DNA of 64,000 nucleotides from PCRC01 sp040384665 (GTDB lineage: Bacteria; Pseudomonadota; Gammaproteobacteria; Burkholderiales; Burkholderiaceae_C), in assembly GCA_040384665.1 (NCBI GenBank), contig JAZKIY010000010.1, forward strand, positions 98,003 through 162,002. Reading direction: 5' to 3'. Each line of letters begins with the position of its first letter. Positions within the stretch are counted from its first letter, which is position 1. The translations under genes and the position numbers were made by a program. The notes beneath the pieces are model-generated. The model did no database searches and was not told the origin of the DNA. It saw only the letters and a program-made list of their open reading frames with translations. Of this stretch, positions 53,521 through 62,558 are shown piece after piece.

Positions 53521-54362
53521 GCTGTTTTCACGACGTGTGCCACGTCGAGCCGTAAATCTTTTCGAATCCCGGCATCCACCATGCCAGCAGGTGCAAATTT
53601 GCGCAACAGCCGCAGACGCCTCGCGAGCCCGCCAGCGGTGTATCGGAGTTTCGGGTGAGCGGCATTGGCCGCTTTCAGCACAACGTCCGCCACAACGCCC
53701 GGCAGGTCCGCAGTGGCCATCACCTCCTTCACACGCTGGTTCACTGCGGCACGGGCCTCACGGTACGCATCGAGCTTGGCGTCGGGCTCCAGGAAGTTCG
53801 CGTCAAACGGCGTCTTCGTGTAGGCCGGCTCAATGACCGAGACCCGGATTCCCCAGGTGCGAAGTTCATGGTCGAGCGACTCGGAATAGCCTTCGACGGC
53901 ATGCTTGGTCGCAGCATAAAGTGCCCCGTACGGCATGGGCAAAAAGCCGAGGACCGAGCCGATGTTGACGATGCGGCCCGCACCGTGCGCACGCATGTGT
54001 GGCACGACGGCGCGCGTCATTCGCACGATTCCGAAGAAATTCGTGTCGAAAATGGCCTTGGCCTGCGCGATGGAGCTCTCTTCTGCGCCGGCAGGAGCGA
54101 CGCCGAAACCGGCATTGTTGACTAGCAAATCGATGCGCCCCTCTCGCTGCACCAGCTTCTGAACGGCGGCATCGACGGATTCGTCGCTGGTCACGTCGAG
54201 CGACAACATCTCGAAAGACCGTCCGCCCGCATCGCCGCCACGGCGGCTCGTGCCATAGACCACGTACCCGGCCTTCGCCAGAGTCTCCGCGGTGGCTTGA
54301 CCGATGCCCGACGAGGCCCCCGTCACGAGGGCAATCTTGCGCCTCTTGCTGTCTGTGTTCAT
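53517..54362 (-). CDS. Short-chain dehydrogenase/reductase
   Basis: A 281-aa classical SDR. The cofactor motif TGASSGIGQATAETLAKAG is near residue 15, NNAGFGVA follows, and the catalytic Ser-Tyr-Lys is seen as GSVLGFLPMPYGALYAATKHA. Probably NADP(H)-dependent (KAGYVVYGTSRRG). Its start overlaps nothing upstream; a 16-base near-palindrome shared with the tetR start lies 97 bases before it. It is cotranscribed with the oxidoreductase downstream and is probably repressed by the adjacent TetR. Substrate unknown. Confidence 0.9.
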   Translation of the reverse strand: MNTDSKRRKIALVTGASSGIGQATAETLAKAGYVVYGTSRRGGDAGGRSFEMLSLDVTSDESVDAAVQKLVQREGRIDLLVNNAGFGVAPAGAEESSIAQAKAIFDTNFFGIVRMTRAVVPHMRAHGAGRIVNIGSVLGFLPMPYGALYAATKHAVEGYSESLDHELRTWGIRVSVIEPAYTKTPFDANFLEPDAKLDAYREARAAVNQRVKEVMATADLPGVVADVVLKAANAAHPKLRYTAGGLARRLRLLRKFAPAGMVDAGIRKDLRLDVAHVVKTA

Positions 54363-54458
54363 CCCATTTCTCCTTCAGGTTTGGCGTTTGAAAACGCGTT
54401 GGTAAGCAGGGTCTTGTGCCATGCGGTGCGGAACAGTGTGGGCGGCAGCCTTATTTCA

Positions 54459-54474
54459 CATGACGATCATCATA
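54459..54474. promoter_or_regulatory. Candidate TetR operator in front of the SDR operon
   Basis: The 16-base sequence CATGACGATCATCATA is identical to the one at 55104-55119. Its core TGACGATCATCA is a near-perfect palindrome around GATC. A TATATA box on the minus strand lies beside it (54474-54479), so a bound repressor would block the SDR promoter. Confidence 0.65.
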
Positions 54475-54512
54475 TATAAAGTCGAACGAAAAGACAGCAC
54501 CCTTCAGTGGAT

Positions 54513-55106
54513 TCAATGAACGTCGGGTGTCAGGTGCTTGCGCGCCGCTTCGCGCAAGCCGTCTGACAGGGCCGGCTCGTCGACTGCGCGGGCCAACAGC
54601 AAGGCACCGACCATGGTGGCGATGGTCACCAGCGCGTGCTCGTGCGCACTCGGCTGCCCCCAGTCCGGCGACTGGCGGGCGATGAGGTCCACCATTTCCT
54701 TGATGTGCCGGGTCGCCACCCGGCGCACTTCGGGTGCCTGGCGCGACGTTTCAGAGCCCAACGCGGCAAGGATGCACCCACTTTCCGCCTGCTCGGCGTG
54801 CGCTCTGGAAAGGTAGGCACCGAGCATGGTAGCCAGCGCCATGCTGCTGGGCACGGTGGTCACCGCATGAACCGCAGCGGCGGCAGATTCGGCACACGCC
54901 TTTCCCGCCGCCTCGGCCAGCATGGCCTCGCGTGACGTGAAGTGGGAGTAGAAGGCGCCATGCGTCAGGCCGGCCTCCTTCATAATGTCCGCAACGCCGG
55001 TGCCATCGTAGCCGCTGCGACGGATGGCTCGGGAGGCCACCGCCACAATGCGTTCGTGCGTCACGTCTTTGGCCGCAGCTCTGGCGTTGATTTTTTCATT
55101 TCGCAT
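54513..55106 (-). CDS. TetR/AcrR-family transcriptional repressor
   Basis: A 197-aa regulator. The N-terminal helix-turn-helix is VASRAIRRSGYDGTGVADIMKEAGLTHGAFYSHFTSREAM in outline (about residues 20-60), which closely resembles NemR/YcdC-like TetR proteins, and a helical ligand domain follows. The start at 55106 (MRNEKINARA) is inside the longest open frame. A 16-base near-palindrome covers the start codon and another identical copy lies before the neighbouring SDR operon, so it probably controls itself and that operon. The ligand may be a substrate of the SDR/oxidoreductase pair. Confidence 0.87.
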   Translation of the reverse strand: MRNEKINARAAAKDVTHERIVAVASRAIRRSGYDGTGVADIMKEAGLTHGAFYSHFTSREAMLAEAAGKACAESAAAAVHAVTTVPSSMALATMLGAYLSRAHAEQAESGCILAALGSETSRQAPEVRRVATRHIKEMVDLIARQSPDWGQPSAHEHALVTIATMVGALLLARAVDEPALSDGLREAARKHLTPDVH

Positions 55107-55119
55107 GACGATCATCATA
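55104..55119. promoter_or_regulatory. Candidate TetR operator overlapping the tetR start codon
   Basis: A second copy of CATGACGATCATCATA, in the same plus-strand orientation as at 54459. Its first three bases are the complement of the tetR ATG, so repressor bound here would autoregulate the gene. Confidence 0.65.
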
Positions 55120-55210
55120 CAAACATTTACAACCGCATGCAAGGGCGGTCCGAGAGAGCCGCTCAACACTGAGCAATGGCAGCATGAAGCGAGTGACGTC
55201 CGCAAGACTG

Positions 55211-55240
55211 AAAACAAAAAACCCGGCCAAAGCCGGGTTT
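55211..55240 (-). terminator. Intrinsic terminator downstream of htpX
   Basis: CCCGGC (55222-55227) and GCCGGG (55232-55237) form a 6-bp stem with a 4-base loop. On the minus strand it is followed by a T-run (complement of A at 55216-55221), 30 bases after the htpX stop. Confidence 0.8.
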
Positions 55241-55268
55241 CAAGGTCGTTGGAGAAGTACTCAAGGCA

Positions 55269-56144
55269 TCAGCCCGGCTCCTTTTGCAGCGCCGCAATCC
55301 GCTCCTCAATCGGTGGGTGCGTGCTGAACAGCTTGCCAATGCCACCGGTGATGCCCATGGCCGCCACGCTTTTGGGCAACTCGCCGGGCTCCATGCCACC
55401 CAGGCGTGCCAGCGCGTTGATCATCGGCTGCTTGCGGCCCATCAACGCAGCGGCACCCGCGTCGGCGCGGAATTCGCGGTGGCGACTGAACCAGGCGACC
55501 ACGATGGCTGCGGCAAAGCCGAGCACGATGTCCAGCACGATGGTGGTGACCCAGTAACCAATGCCGGGACCGGAGTTGTTGTCATTGCCCCGGCGCAAAA
55601 AACTGTCCACGGCGTAGCCAATCACGCGGCTGAGGAACACCACAAAGGTGTTCATCACGCCTTGAATCAAGGTCATCGTGACCATGTCGCCATTGGCGAT
55701 GTGGGCCACCTCGTGGCCAATGACGGCCTCCACCTCTTCGCGCGTCATGCCTTGCAGCAGGCCGGTGGACACGGCCACCAGCGCCGAGTTCTTGAACGCG
55801 CCGGTGGCGAAGGCATTGGGCGCACCCTCAAAAATACCAACTTCGGGCATGCCGATGCCAGCCTGCTTGGCAAACTTCTCCACGGTGCTGACAATCCAGG
55901 CCTCGTCCGACGACTGGGGTTGGTTGATCACCCGCACGCCCGAACTCCATTTGGCGACCGGCTTGCTGATCAGCAAAGAAATGATCGCACCGCCAAAGCC
56001 CATGATCAGTGCAAAGCCCAACAGGGCGCCGAGGTTCAGGCCGTTGGCCGTGAGGTAACGGTTCACCCCCAGCAGGTTGGCGACGATGCCCAGCACCAGC
56101 ACCACGGCGAGGTTGGTCATGACGAACAGAACGATGCGTTTCAT
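55269..56144 (-). CDS. htpX: Membrane zinc metalloprotease HtpX
   Basis: HtpX is an inner-membrane M48 protease for quality control of misfolded membrane proteins. The protein has 291 aa. Two N-terminal membrane segments (VLFVMTNLAVVLVLGIVANL and LGALLGFALIMGFGGAII) are followed by the zinc motif EAVIGHEVAHIANGD near residue 145 and two further hydrophobic segments. A downstream GC hairpin terminates it. It lies alone between tetR and DUF3025. Confidence 0.95.
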   Translation of the reverse strand: MKRIVLFVMTNLAVVLVLGIVANLLGVNRYLTANGLNLGALLGFALIMGFGGAIISLLISKPVAKWSSGVRVINQPQSSDEAWIVSTVEKFAKQAGIGMPEVGIFEGAPNAFATGAFKNSALVAVSTGLLQGMTREEVEAVIGHEVAHIANGDMVTMTLIQGVMNTFVVFLSRVIGYAVDSFLRRGNDNNSGPGIGYWVTTIVLDIVLGFAAAIVVAWFSRHREFRADAGAAALMGRKQPMINALARLGGMEPGELPKSVAAMGITGGIGKLFSTHPPIEERIAALQKEPG

Positions 56145-56256
56145 TTTTTCTTTCAGACGGCCAGTGGAGCGGGCCGGTTACGCAAGATGGTAGGGGCGGG
56201 CCTGCAGAAATCAAGGTTCGGCGTGGTTTCGCCTACAAAGCGGGCGGGTATTCCGG

Positions 56257-57015
56257 TTATTCGTTCGGGGAGGGCGGAGCGCGCGGTGGCCTGAACACTT
56301 GAGGGTCGTCGTAAAAACCAGGCGCTTCGTTCGCAGGCCACCAGCCGGGCACGCCCAGCACTGGCAAGGGTGTGAACGGTTTGGTGGCGAGCCTCTCGGG
56401 GTTCAGGTCGTTCGCCACCCAGGCATCCAGCAACGCGAGGCTGTCCATCGGCGGATTCGCCAGGTAGACATGGGCGGTGATGGCCTTGCGCGGCGAGACC
56501 AGTTTTTCCAGCAAGGCGTGCCCAAACAGCACCAGCCGGGCGCCAGCCCAATCGGCACGCAAGTCCACAAACAGCCGCTGCCAGTTTCTGGCACGCAGGG
56601 CTTGCCACAGTTCTGGCGGCGCCTGCAGGAAGGCGGCGTTCTCGTCGAACAGGGTCAGCGCGTCGCGCAGCGGGCCGCGTTGCGGCTGTACCCCATGGCT
56701 GGCCAACTCGGTCGCCTGCAGCGCGTTCAGACGTGCCTTGGTGTGTGGAAAGTGCGCCCAGCACAGGCCATTGAAAAAGTCGTGCAAGCCCTCGCGTGTG
56801 GGGCACTGTCGGGCACGAAAGATGTGGCTTTCATAAGCCTCACCCTCCGGCAGTTCAGCTTGGGGAACGAAGCGCACTGGAACATCGCGGCACGTGTTCA
56901 GCGCTTCATGCAGCGGTCTGCCGGCACAGGCCAGCTGGGCCACTGGCTGGCCAAGACCCTGCAGACCCACCAGCCAGGGAACTTGCCAGTCAATGCTTTC
57001 TAGACCAGTCGCCAC
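56257..57015 (-). CDS. DUF3025 family protein
   Basis: A protein of about 252 aa of unknown function, typical of Betaproteobacteria. Landmarks are the centre GLHDFFNGLCWAHFPHTKARLNALQ, with the DF-N-WAHFP family signature, and a DENAAF segment. The GTG start at 57015 is uncertain; an ATG at 57087 would extend it by 24 codons and overlap pyrC more. It overlaps the pyrC stop by about 16 bases, so it is read through from pyrC. Confidence 0.8.
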   Translation of the reverse strand: MATGLESIDWQVPWLVGLQGLGQPVAQLACAGRPLHEALNTCRDVPVRFVPQAELPEGEAYESHIFRARQCPTREGLHDFFNGLCWAHFPHTKARLNALQATELASHGVQPQRGPLRDALTLFDENAAFLQAPPELWQALRARNWQRLFVDLRADWAGARLVLFGHALLEKLVSPRKAITAHVYLANPPMDSLALLDAWVANDLNPERLATKPFTPLPVLGVPGWWPANEAPGFYDDPQVFRPPRAPPSPNE

Positions 57016-58040
57016 GGCAGCGCTTCGCCCGACCGCAGCGGCTTCAGTTCGGCATCCCCGAACGCAAAGCTGGTCGGCGGCGTCCATCTCTCGCGTTTCA
57101 GCGTCACCGTGCCCTGGTTGCGGGGCAAGCCGTAGAAGTCGGCGCCGTTGAAACTGGCAAAAGCCTCCAGCTTGTCAAGCGCACCGGCAGCGTCAAACGC
57201 TTCGGCATACAACTCCATCGCCGCGTGGGCGGTGTAGCAGCCAGCGCAGCCGCTGGCGTGCTCTTTCAGATGCGTGGCGTGGGGCGCGCTGTCGGTGCCG
57301 AGGAAGAAACGCGCAGCGCCGCTGGTGGCAGCCTCCACCAAGGCCAACCGGTGGGTTTCGCGCTTCAGCACCGGCAGGCAGTAGTAATGCGGGCGAATGC
57401 CACCGGTGAAGATCGCGTTGCGGTTGTACAGCAGGTGGTGGGCGGTGACGGTGGCGGCCGTGAAGCGGTCGGCCTCTGCCACGTACTGGGCGGCTTCTTT
57501 GGTGGTGATGTGTTCGAAGACGATTTTCAGTTCTGGGAAATCACGCCGCAGCGGGATCAGCTGGGTGTCGATGAAGACCGCTTCGCGGTCGAACAGGTCG
57601 ATGTCGGGCGAGGTGACTTCGCCGTGCACCAGCAGCAGCAGGCCTTCGCGCTGCATCGCCTCCAGGGTCTTGTAGGTCTTGCGCAGGTCGGTCACGCCAG
57701 CGTCGCTGTTGGTCGTGGCGCCAGCGGGGTAGAGCTTGGCGGCGACCACACCCGCGTCTTTGGCACGGCGAATTTCGTCGGCGGGCAGGTTGTCGGTGAG
57801 GTAGAGCGTCATCAGCGGCTCGAAGGCCACGCCTTCGGGCACGGCGGCGGCAATGCGCTCGCGATAAGCCACCGCCTGCGCGGCGGTGGTCACCGGCGGC
57901 CTGAGGTTGGGCATGATGACCGCACGGCCAAACTGGGCGGCGGTGTGCGGCACCACGGTGTTCAGGGCTGCGCCGTCGCGCACGTGCAGGTGCCAGTCGT
58001 CGGGGCGGGTGATGGTGATGGAATCCGGGTGAACAGTCAT
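57000..58040 (-). CDS. pyrC: Dihydroorotase PyrC
   Basis: PyrC cyclises carbamoyl-aspartate to dihydroorotate in pyrimidine synthesis. The protein has 346 aa of the class II type. The zinc motif is RPDDWHLHVRDG, the metal-bridging Lys lies in AAKLYPAGATTNSD, and VHGEV and FEHITTKEAAQYV are further metal-site motifs. The start at 58040 (MTVHPDSIT) is preferred to one eight codons upstream. It is divergent from a TRAP transporter operon 137 bases away. Confidence 0.95.
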   Translation of the reverse strand: MTVHPDSITITRPDDWHLHVRDGAALNTVVPHTAAQFGRAVIMPNLRPPVTTAAQAVAYRERIAAAVPEGVAFEPLMTLYLTDNLPADEIRRAKDAGVVAAKLYPAGATTNSDAGVTDLRKTYKTLEAMQREGLLLLVHGEVTSPDIDLFDREAVFIDTQLIPLRRDFPELKIVFEHITTKEAAQYVAEADRFTAATVTAHHLLYNRNAIFTGGIRPHYYCLPVLKRETHRLALVEAATSGAARFFLGTDSAPHATHLKEHASGCAGCYTAHAAMELYAEAFDAAGALDKLEAFASFNGADFYGLPRNQGTVTLKRERWTPPTSFAFGDAELKPLRSGEALPWRLV

Positions 58041-58177
58041 GGCGGGAATTGTCGCATCGGCCACCCTGTCGCCTCCGTTTCAGGGAAAAGGGAAATTACG
58101 GAGGAAGAACAGCGACCGCTCCGCTACGATCCATCGGCTGCACTGACACGCCTGCGGCGAGCCTGAAAACCTTTCCC

Positions 58178-58723
58178 ATGCCCACGCCCTCCGATCCCGC
58201 CGTCCTGCTGGACAACGCGACCCCTGCCCCCCTGGAGGCGCCGGACGAGCCCACCCGCGTGCCCCTGAAGATCGAAGACTGGCTCACCGTGCTCATCATG
58301 GGCGCGCTGGCGCTGATCACCTTCGCCAACGTGCTGGTGCGTTATTTCACCAACTCGTCGTTCGCGTGGACCGAAGAGTTCTCGGTGTTCCTGATGATCC
58401 TGCTGGCGTTGGTGGCCGGTTCGGCTGCCGTGGCGCGTGACCGGCACATCCGCATTGAGTATTTTGCCGAGAGCGGCTCGCCGCAGCGGCGCCGGCGGCT
58501 GGCCCAGTTTGGCGCGCTGATGGTGGCACTGCTGTTTGGCCTGGTGGCGGTGCTGAGCGTGCGGCTGGTGTGGGACGACTACAAGTTCGGCGAAACCTCG
58601 CCAGGCATTGGCGTGCCGCAGTGGTGGTACTCGATCTGGCTGCCAGTGGTGTCGCTGGGCATTGCGCTGCGCGCTGTGGGCCTCTTCATCCGGCGCAGCC
58701 GTGGCGAGCGGCCCGCACCATGA
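58178..58723 (+). CDS. TRAP transporter small permease (DctQ family)
   Basis: A 181-aa membrane protein with four predicted segments, the DctQ-type small subunit. It includes WLTVLIMGALALITFANVLVRYF and the family stretch FAWTEEFSVFLMILLALVAGSA. The start at 58178 is in frame within a longer open frame. Its TGA overlaps the dctM start (ATGA). With the large permease and the binding protein it forms a sodium-linked secondary transporter for an organic anion. Substrate unknown. Confidence 0.9.
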   Translation: MPTPSDPAVLLDNATPAPLEAPDEPTRVPLKIEDWLTVLIMGALALITFANVLVRYFTNSSFAWTEEFSVFLMILLALVAGSAAVARDRHIRIEYFAESGSPQRRRRLAQFGALMVALLFGLVAVLSVRLVWDDYKFGETSPGIGVPQWWYSIWLPVVSLGIALRAVGLFIRRSRGERPAP

Positions 58724-60018
58724 TCGCCACGCTGCTGTTCGTGCTGTTCATCGTGATGATGCTGATCGGCGTGCCGATTGGCGCGGCGCTCGGCCTGGCC
58801 GGTGCGGCAGCCATTGCCATTGCCAATGCCGACACGCAGTGGTTTGGCCTGCTGGCGGTGCCCCAGAACTTTTACGCCGGGTTGGGCAAGTACCCGCTGC
58901 TGGCGATTCCGATGTTCGTGCTGGTCGGCTCCATCTTCGACCGCTCGGGCGTGGCGCTGCGGCTGGTCAATTTCGCGATTGCACTGGTCGGCCGTGGCCC
59001 GGGCATGCTGCCGCTGGTGGCCATCATGGTGGCGATGTTCCTCGGTGGCATCTCGGGCTCCGGCCCGGCCAACGCGGCGGCGGTGGGGGCCGTGATGATT
59101 GCGGCCATGTCGCGCGCCGGCTACCCGGCCGCGTTTTCGGCCAGCGTGGTGGGCGCAGCAGCCGCCACCGACATCCTGATTCCACCGTCGATTGCTTTCA
59201 TTGTGTATTCGGTGCTGGTGCCGGGGGCCTCGGTGCCGGCCCTGTTTGCGGCCGGCATGATTCCGGGCATTCTGGCCGGCATCGCGCTGATCGTGCCGGC
59301 GGTGTGGCTGTCGCGCAAACACAAGATGGGCCACCTGGAAAGCAGCCTGCCTCGGCCACCGCTGCTGAAGAGCTTTCTCGACGCCATCTGGGGCCTGGCC
59401 GCACCGGTGCTCATTTTGGGTGGCATGCGCGCCGGCTGGTTCACGCCCACCGAAGCGGCGGTGGTGGCGGTGTTCTACGGCCTCTTTGTGGGCATGGTGA
59501 TCCACCGCACCATCCGGCTCCGCGACCTTTTTATGATCCTGCGCGAATCTGGCGAGTTGTCAGCGGTGATTCTGCTGGTGGTGTCGCTGGCGGGGATTTT
59601 TGCCTATTCGTTGTCCACGCTGGGGGTGATTGACCCGATCACCCGGGCGATTGTGAATTCTGGTCTGGGCGAATACGGTGTGTTGTCGCTGCTCATCCTG
59701 ATGCTGATTACCGTAGGCATGTTTCTCGACGGTGTGTCGATTTTCCTGATCTTCGTGCCGCTGCTGATGCCCATTGTGCAGCACTACCAGTGGGACCCGG
59801 TCTGGTTTGGCGTGATCCTCACACTCAAGGTGGCGCTGGGCCAGTTCACGCCGCCGCTGGCGGTCAACCTGATGGTCTCGTGCCGCATCGCCAAGGTGCG
59901 CATGGAAGAAACCATTCCCTGGGTGGGCTGGATGCTGGCGGCCATGTTCGTCGTGATGGTGCTGGTGATTGCGTTCCCGGAGCTGGCGCTGTGGTTGCCG
60001 CGGCAGCTGGGCTATTGA
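58720..60018 (+). CDS. TRAP transporter large permease (DctM family)
   Basis: A 432-aa integral membrane protein with about twelve segments, starting MIATLLFVLFIVMMLIGVPIG. The family loop AMFLGGISGSGPANAAAVGAVMI and the C-terminal TPPLAVNLMVSCRIAKV are conserved. It overlaps the small permease by four bases and precedes the binding protein gene by 27 bases. The substrate cannot be read from sequence; C4-dicarboxylates, keto acids and sugar acids are all possible. Confidence 0.93.
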   Translation: MIATLLFVLFIVMMLIGVPIGAALGLAGAAAIAIANADTQWFGLLAVPQNFYAGLGKYPLLAIPMFVLVGSIFDRSGVALRLVNFAIALVGRGPGMLPLVAIMVAMFLGGISGSGPANAAAVGAVMIAAMSRAGYPAAFSASVVGAAAATDILIPPSIAFIVYSVLVPGASVPALFAAGMIPGILAGIALIVPAVWLSRKHKMGHLESSLPRPPLLKSFLDAIWGLAAPVLILGGMRAGWFTPTEAAVVAVFYGLFVGMVIHRTIRLRDLFMILRESGELSAVILLVVSLAGIFAYSLSTLGVIDPITRAIVNSGLGEYGVLSLLILMLITVGMFLDGVSIFLIFVPLLMPIVQHYQWDPVWFGVILTLKVALGQFTPPLAVNLMVSCRIAKVRMEETIPWVGWMLAAMFVVMVLVIAFPELALWLPRQLGY

Positions 60019-60045
60019 TCTGTTTTTCACACAAGGAGACCCCAC

Positions 60046-61077
60046 ATGCAAGTTCGTCTGTTTCTGAAGTGCGCGCTGGCAGCAGCGGCGCTGGCCGTGT
60101 GCACCATGGCACCCGCACAAACCGCCTACAAAGCCGAATACAAACTCTCGCTGGTGGTGGGCACGGCCTTCCCCTGGGGCAAAGGCGGCGAACTGTGGGC
60201 CGACAAGGTGCGCGAACGCACGCAGGGCCGCATCAACATCAAGCTGTACCCCGGCGTGTCGCTGGTGCAGGGCGACCAGACGCGCGAGTTCACCGCGCTG
60301 CGCCAGGGCGTGATCGACATGGCGGTGGGCTCGACCATCAATTGGTCGCCGCAGGTGCGCCAACTCAATTTGTTTTCCATGCCCTTCCTCACGCCCGACT
60401 ACGCAGCCGTGGACGCACTGACGCAGGGCGACGTGGGCAAGGAGCTGTTCCGCTTGATCGACCAGGCCGGCGTGCTGCCATTGGCCTGGGGCGAAAACGG
60501 TTACCGCGAAATCTCCAACTCCAAACACGAGATCCGCAAACCCGAAGACCTGAAAGGCATGAAGATCCGCGTGGTCGGCTCGCCGCTGTTCCTCGACACC
60601 TTCACCGCGCTGGGCGCCAACCCCACACAAATGAGCTGGGCCGACGCACAGCCCGCGCTGGCCAGCAAGGCGGTGGACGGGCAGGAAAACCCGCTGTCGA
60701 TCTTCATTGCCTCCAAGCTGCCCACCGTGGGCCAGAAGTACCTGACCATGTGGGGCTACATGGCCGACCCGCTGATCTTTGTGGTGAACAAGGAGGTGTG
60801 GGCCAGCTGGTCGCCGGCCGACCAGGCCATCGTGCGCCAGGCCGCACTCGATGCGGCGCGGGAGCAGATTGCGCTGTCGCGCAAAGGCCTGGCCGAAGCC
60901 GACAAACCATTGCTCAAGGACGTGGCTGGCATGGGCGTGACCGTCACGCAGCTCAACCCGGCCGAACGCGAGGCCTTTGTGAAGGCCACGCGCCCGGTGT
61001 ACGACAAATGGAAAACCCAGGTCGGCGCGGAGCTGGTCAACACCGCCGAGAAATCCATCGCCGCGCGCAAGCACTGA
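60046..61077 (+). CDS. TRAP transporter substrate-binding protein (DctP family)
   Basis: A 343-aa periplasmic binding protein. A Sec signal peptide covers about residues 1-25 (LKCALAAAALAVCTMAPAQ). The DctP fold follows, with LRQGVIDMAVGSTINWSP and the region KPEDLKGMKIRVVGSPLFLDTFTALGANP. The conserved carboxylate-binding Arg is probably in KIRVV. It completes a dctQ-dctM-dctP order, and a hairpin with T-run terminates the operon after it. Confidence 0.92.
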   Translation: MQVRLFLKCALAAAALAVCTMAPAQTAYKAEYKLSLVVGTAFPWGKGGELWADKVRERTQGRINIKLYPGVSLVQGDQTREFTALRQGVIDMAVGSTINWSPQVRQLNLFSMPFLTPDYAAVDALTQGDVGKELFRLIDQAGVLPLAWGENGYREISNSKHEIRKPEDLKGMKIRVVGSPLFLDTFTALGANPTQMSWADAQPALASKAVDGQENPLSIFIASKLPTVGQKYLTMWGYMADPLIFVVNKEVWASWSPADQAIVRQAALDAAREQIALSRKGLAEADKPLLKDVAGMGVTVTQLNPAEREAFVKATRPVYDKWKTQVGAELVNTAEKSIAARKH

Positions 61078-61092
61078 CACCGCGACGTTCAA

Positions 61093-61121
61093 CAAAAAGC
61101 CCCGCAGTGCGGGGCTTTTTT
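61093..61121. terminator. Bidirectional intrinsic terminator between dctP and the ABC transporter
   Basis: A 7-bp stem GCCCCGC (61099-61105) / GCGGGGC (61109-61115) with a 3-base loop has six T on its right and five A on its left, so it can stop transcription from both the plus-strand TRAP operon and the minus-strand gltL. Confidence 0.9.
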
Positions 61122-61139
61122 CTGGGGCGCAGCGTTGGT

Positions 61140-61877
61140 TCAGTGCTGCAGGATTTTGTTGAGGAAATCCTTGGTGCGCGGCTGGCGGTTCTCCGGGTGG
61201 CCGAAGAACTCGTCCTTGGAGCAGTCTTCCAGAATCTTGCCGCCCACGTCGATGAAGATCACGCGGTTGGCCACCTTGCGGGCAAAGCCCATTTCGTGGG
61301 TGACCACCATCATGGTCATGCCCTCCTTGGCCAGCGTGACCATCACGTCCAGCACCTCGCCCACCATTTCGGGGTCGAGCGCGGAGGTGGGCTCGTCGAA
61401 CAGCATGACGATGGGGTCCATGCTCAGTGCACGGGCAATCGCCACGCGCTGCTGCTGGCCACCGGAGAGCTGACCGGGAAACTTGTCCTTGTGCGCCATC
61501 AGGCCCACGCGGTCGAGCATTTTCAGGCCACGGGTCTTGGCTTCTTCGGCGTTGCGGCCCAGCACCTTGATCTGGGCGATGGTCAGGTTTTCCGTGACCG
61601 ACAGGTGCGGGAACAGCTCGAAATGCTGGAACACCATGCCGACCCGGCTGCGCAGCTTGGGCAAATCGGTTTTGGGGTCGTGCAGCGCAATGCCGTCCAC
61701 CGTGATCTCGCCCTTCTGGAACGGCTCCAGCGCATTGACGGTCTTGATCAGGGTGGACTTGCCGGAGCCCGATGGTCCGCAGACCACCACCACATCGCCC
61801 TTGTTGATGTTCACCGAGCAGTCGTTGAGCACCTGCACCGGGCCGTAGAACTTGGATACGTTTTTGATTTCGATCAT
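61140..61877 (-). CDS. gltL: Amino-acid ABC transporter ATP-binding protein (GltL/AatP type)
   Basis: A 245-aa ATPase energising uptake of glutamate and aspartate-like amino acids. Walker A is GPSGSGKSTLIK near residue 36, the signature is LSGGQQQRVAIARAL, Walker B is VMLFDEPTSALDPE, and the H-loop is VVTHEMGFARKV. It is the last gene of gltI-gltJ-gltK-gltL, 14 bases after gltK. Glutamate/aspartate specificity is inferred from similarity and order. Confidence 0.93.
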   Translation of the reverse strand: MIEIKNVSKFYGPVQVLNDCSVNINKGDVVVVCGPSGSGKSTLIKTVNALEPFQKGEITVDGIALHDPKTDLPKLRSRVGMVFQHFELFPHLSVTENLTIAQIKVLGRNAEEAKTRGLKMLDRVGLMAHKDKFPGQLSGGQQQRVAIARALSMDPIVMLFDEPTSALDPEMVGEVLDVMVTLAKEGMTMMVVTHEMGFARKVANRVIFIDVGGKILEDCSKDEFFGHPENRQPRTKDFLNKILQH

Positions 61878-61891
61878 TTTTTCCGAACTCC

Positions 61892-62557
61892 TCAGCGAAT
61901 GATGGCGATCTTGTTCTGCAGCCGGCGCACCAGCATCGACAGGCTGAAACAGATCACGAAATAGACAACCGCAGCCAGCAAATAGGTCTCAATCGGCCGG
62001 TTGAAGTTTTTACCGGCGACCTCAAAGCCCTTCAGCAGGTCGTAGGCGCCAATCGCATAGACCAGCGAGGTGTCCTGGAACAGGATGATGGTTTGCGTCA
62101 TCAGCACCGGCAGCATGTTGCGGAAGGCCTGGGGCAAAACCACCAGTTTCATGCTTTGGGCGTAGGTCATGCCAACCGCGTAGCCGGCATTCACCTGCCC
62201 GCGCGGCACGCTTTGAATACCCGCCCGCATGATCTCCGAGTAGTAGGCGGCCTCGAACACGGTGAAGGTGATGATGGCCGACAGCTCGGCGCCCATTGGC
62301 CGGCCAATCAGCAGCGGGATCAGCAGGAAGAACCACAGGATCACCATCACCAGCGGAATGGAGCGCAGCGTGTTGACGTAGAAGGCGGCGGGTATGACCA
62401 GCCACTTCTTGCCCGACAGGCGCATCAGCGCCAGGATGGTGCCCAGCGCAATGCCGCCGACCATCGCAATCAGCGTGAGCTGGATCGAGAAGAACAAGCC
62501 CTTCAGGACAAAGCCTGAGATCACGTCCCATGTCACAAAGGAGAAATCGAAGTTCAT
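61892..62557 (-). CDS. gltK: Amino-acid ABC transporter permease (GltK type)
   Basis: A 221-aa polar amino acid permease. It starts MNFDFSFVTWDVISGFVLKG at 62557, one base after the gltJ stop, well inside a longer open frame. It has four to five membrane segments and the HisM-type coupling loop EIMRAGIQSVPRGQVNAGYAVGMT. It forms the membrane channel with GltJ. Confidence 0.93.
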   Translation of the reverse strand: MNFDFSFVTWDVISGFVLKGLFFSIQLTLIAMVGGIALGTILALMRLSGKKWLVIPAAFYVNTLRSIPLVMVILWFFLLIPLLIGRPMGAELSAIITFTVFEAAYYSEIMRAGIQSVPRGQVNAGYAVGMTYAQSMKLVVLPQAFRNMLPVLMTQTIILFQDTSLVYAIGAYDLLKGFEVAGKNFNRPIETYLLAAVVYFVICFSLSMLVRRLQNKIAIIR

Positions 62558-62558
62558 C

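Noticed and set aside
54459..55119. The paired 16-base sequences as ends of a mobile element
   Set aside because: They are in direct orientation inside promoter regions, with no transposase between; an operator explanation is simpler.
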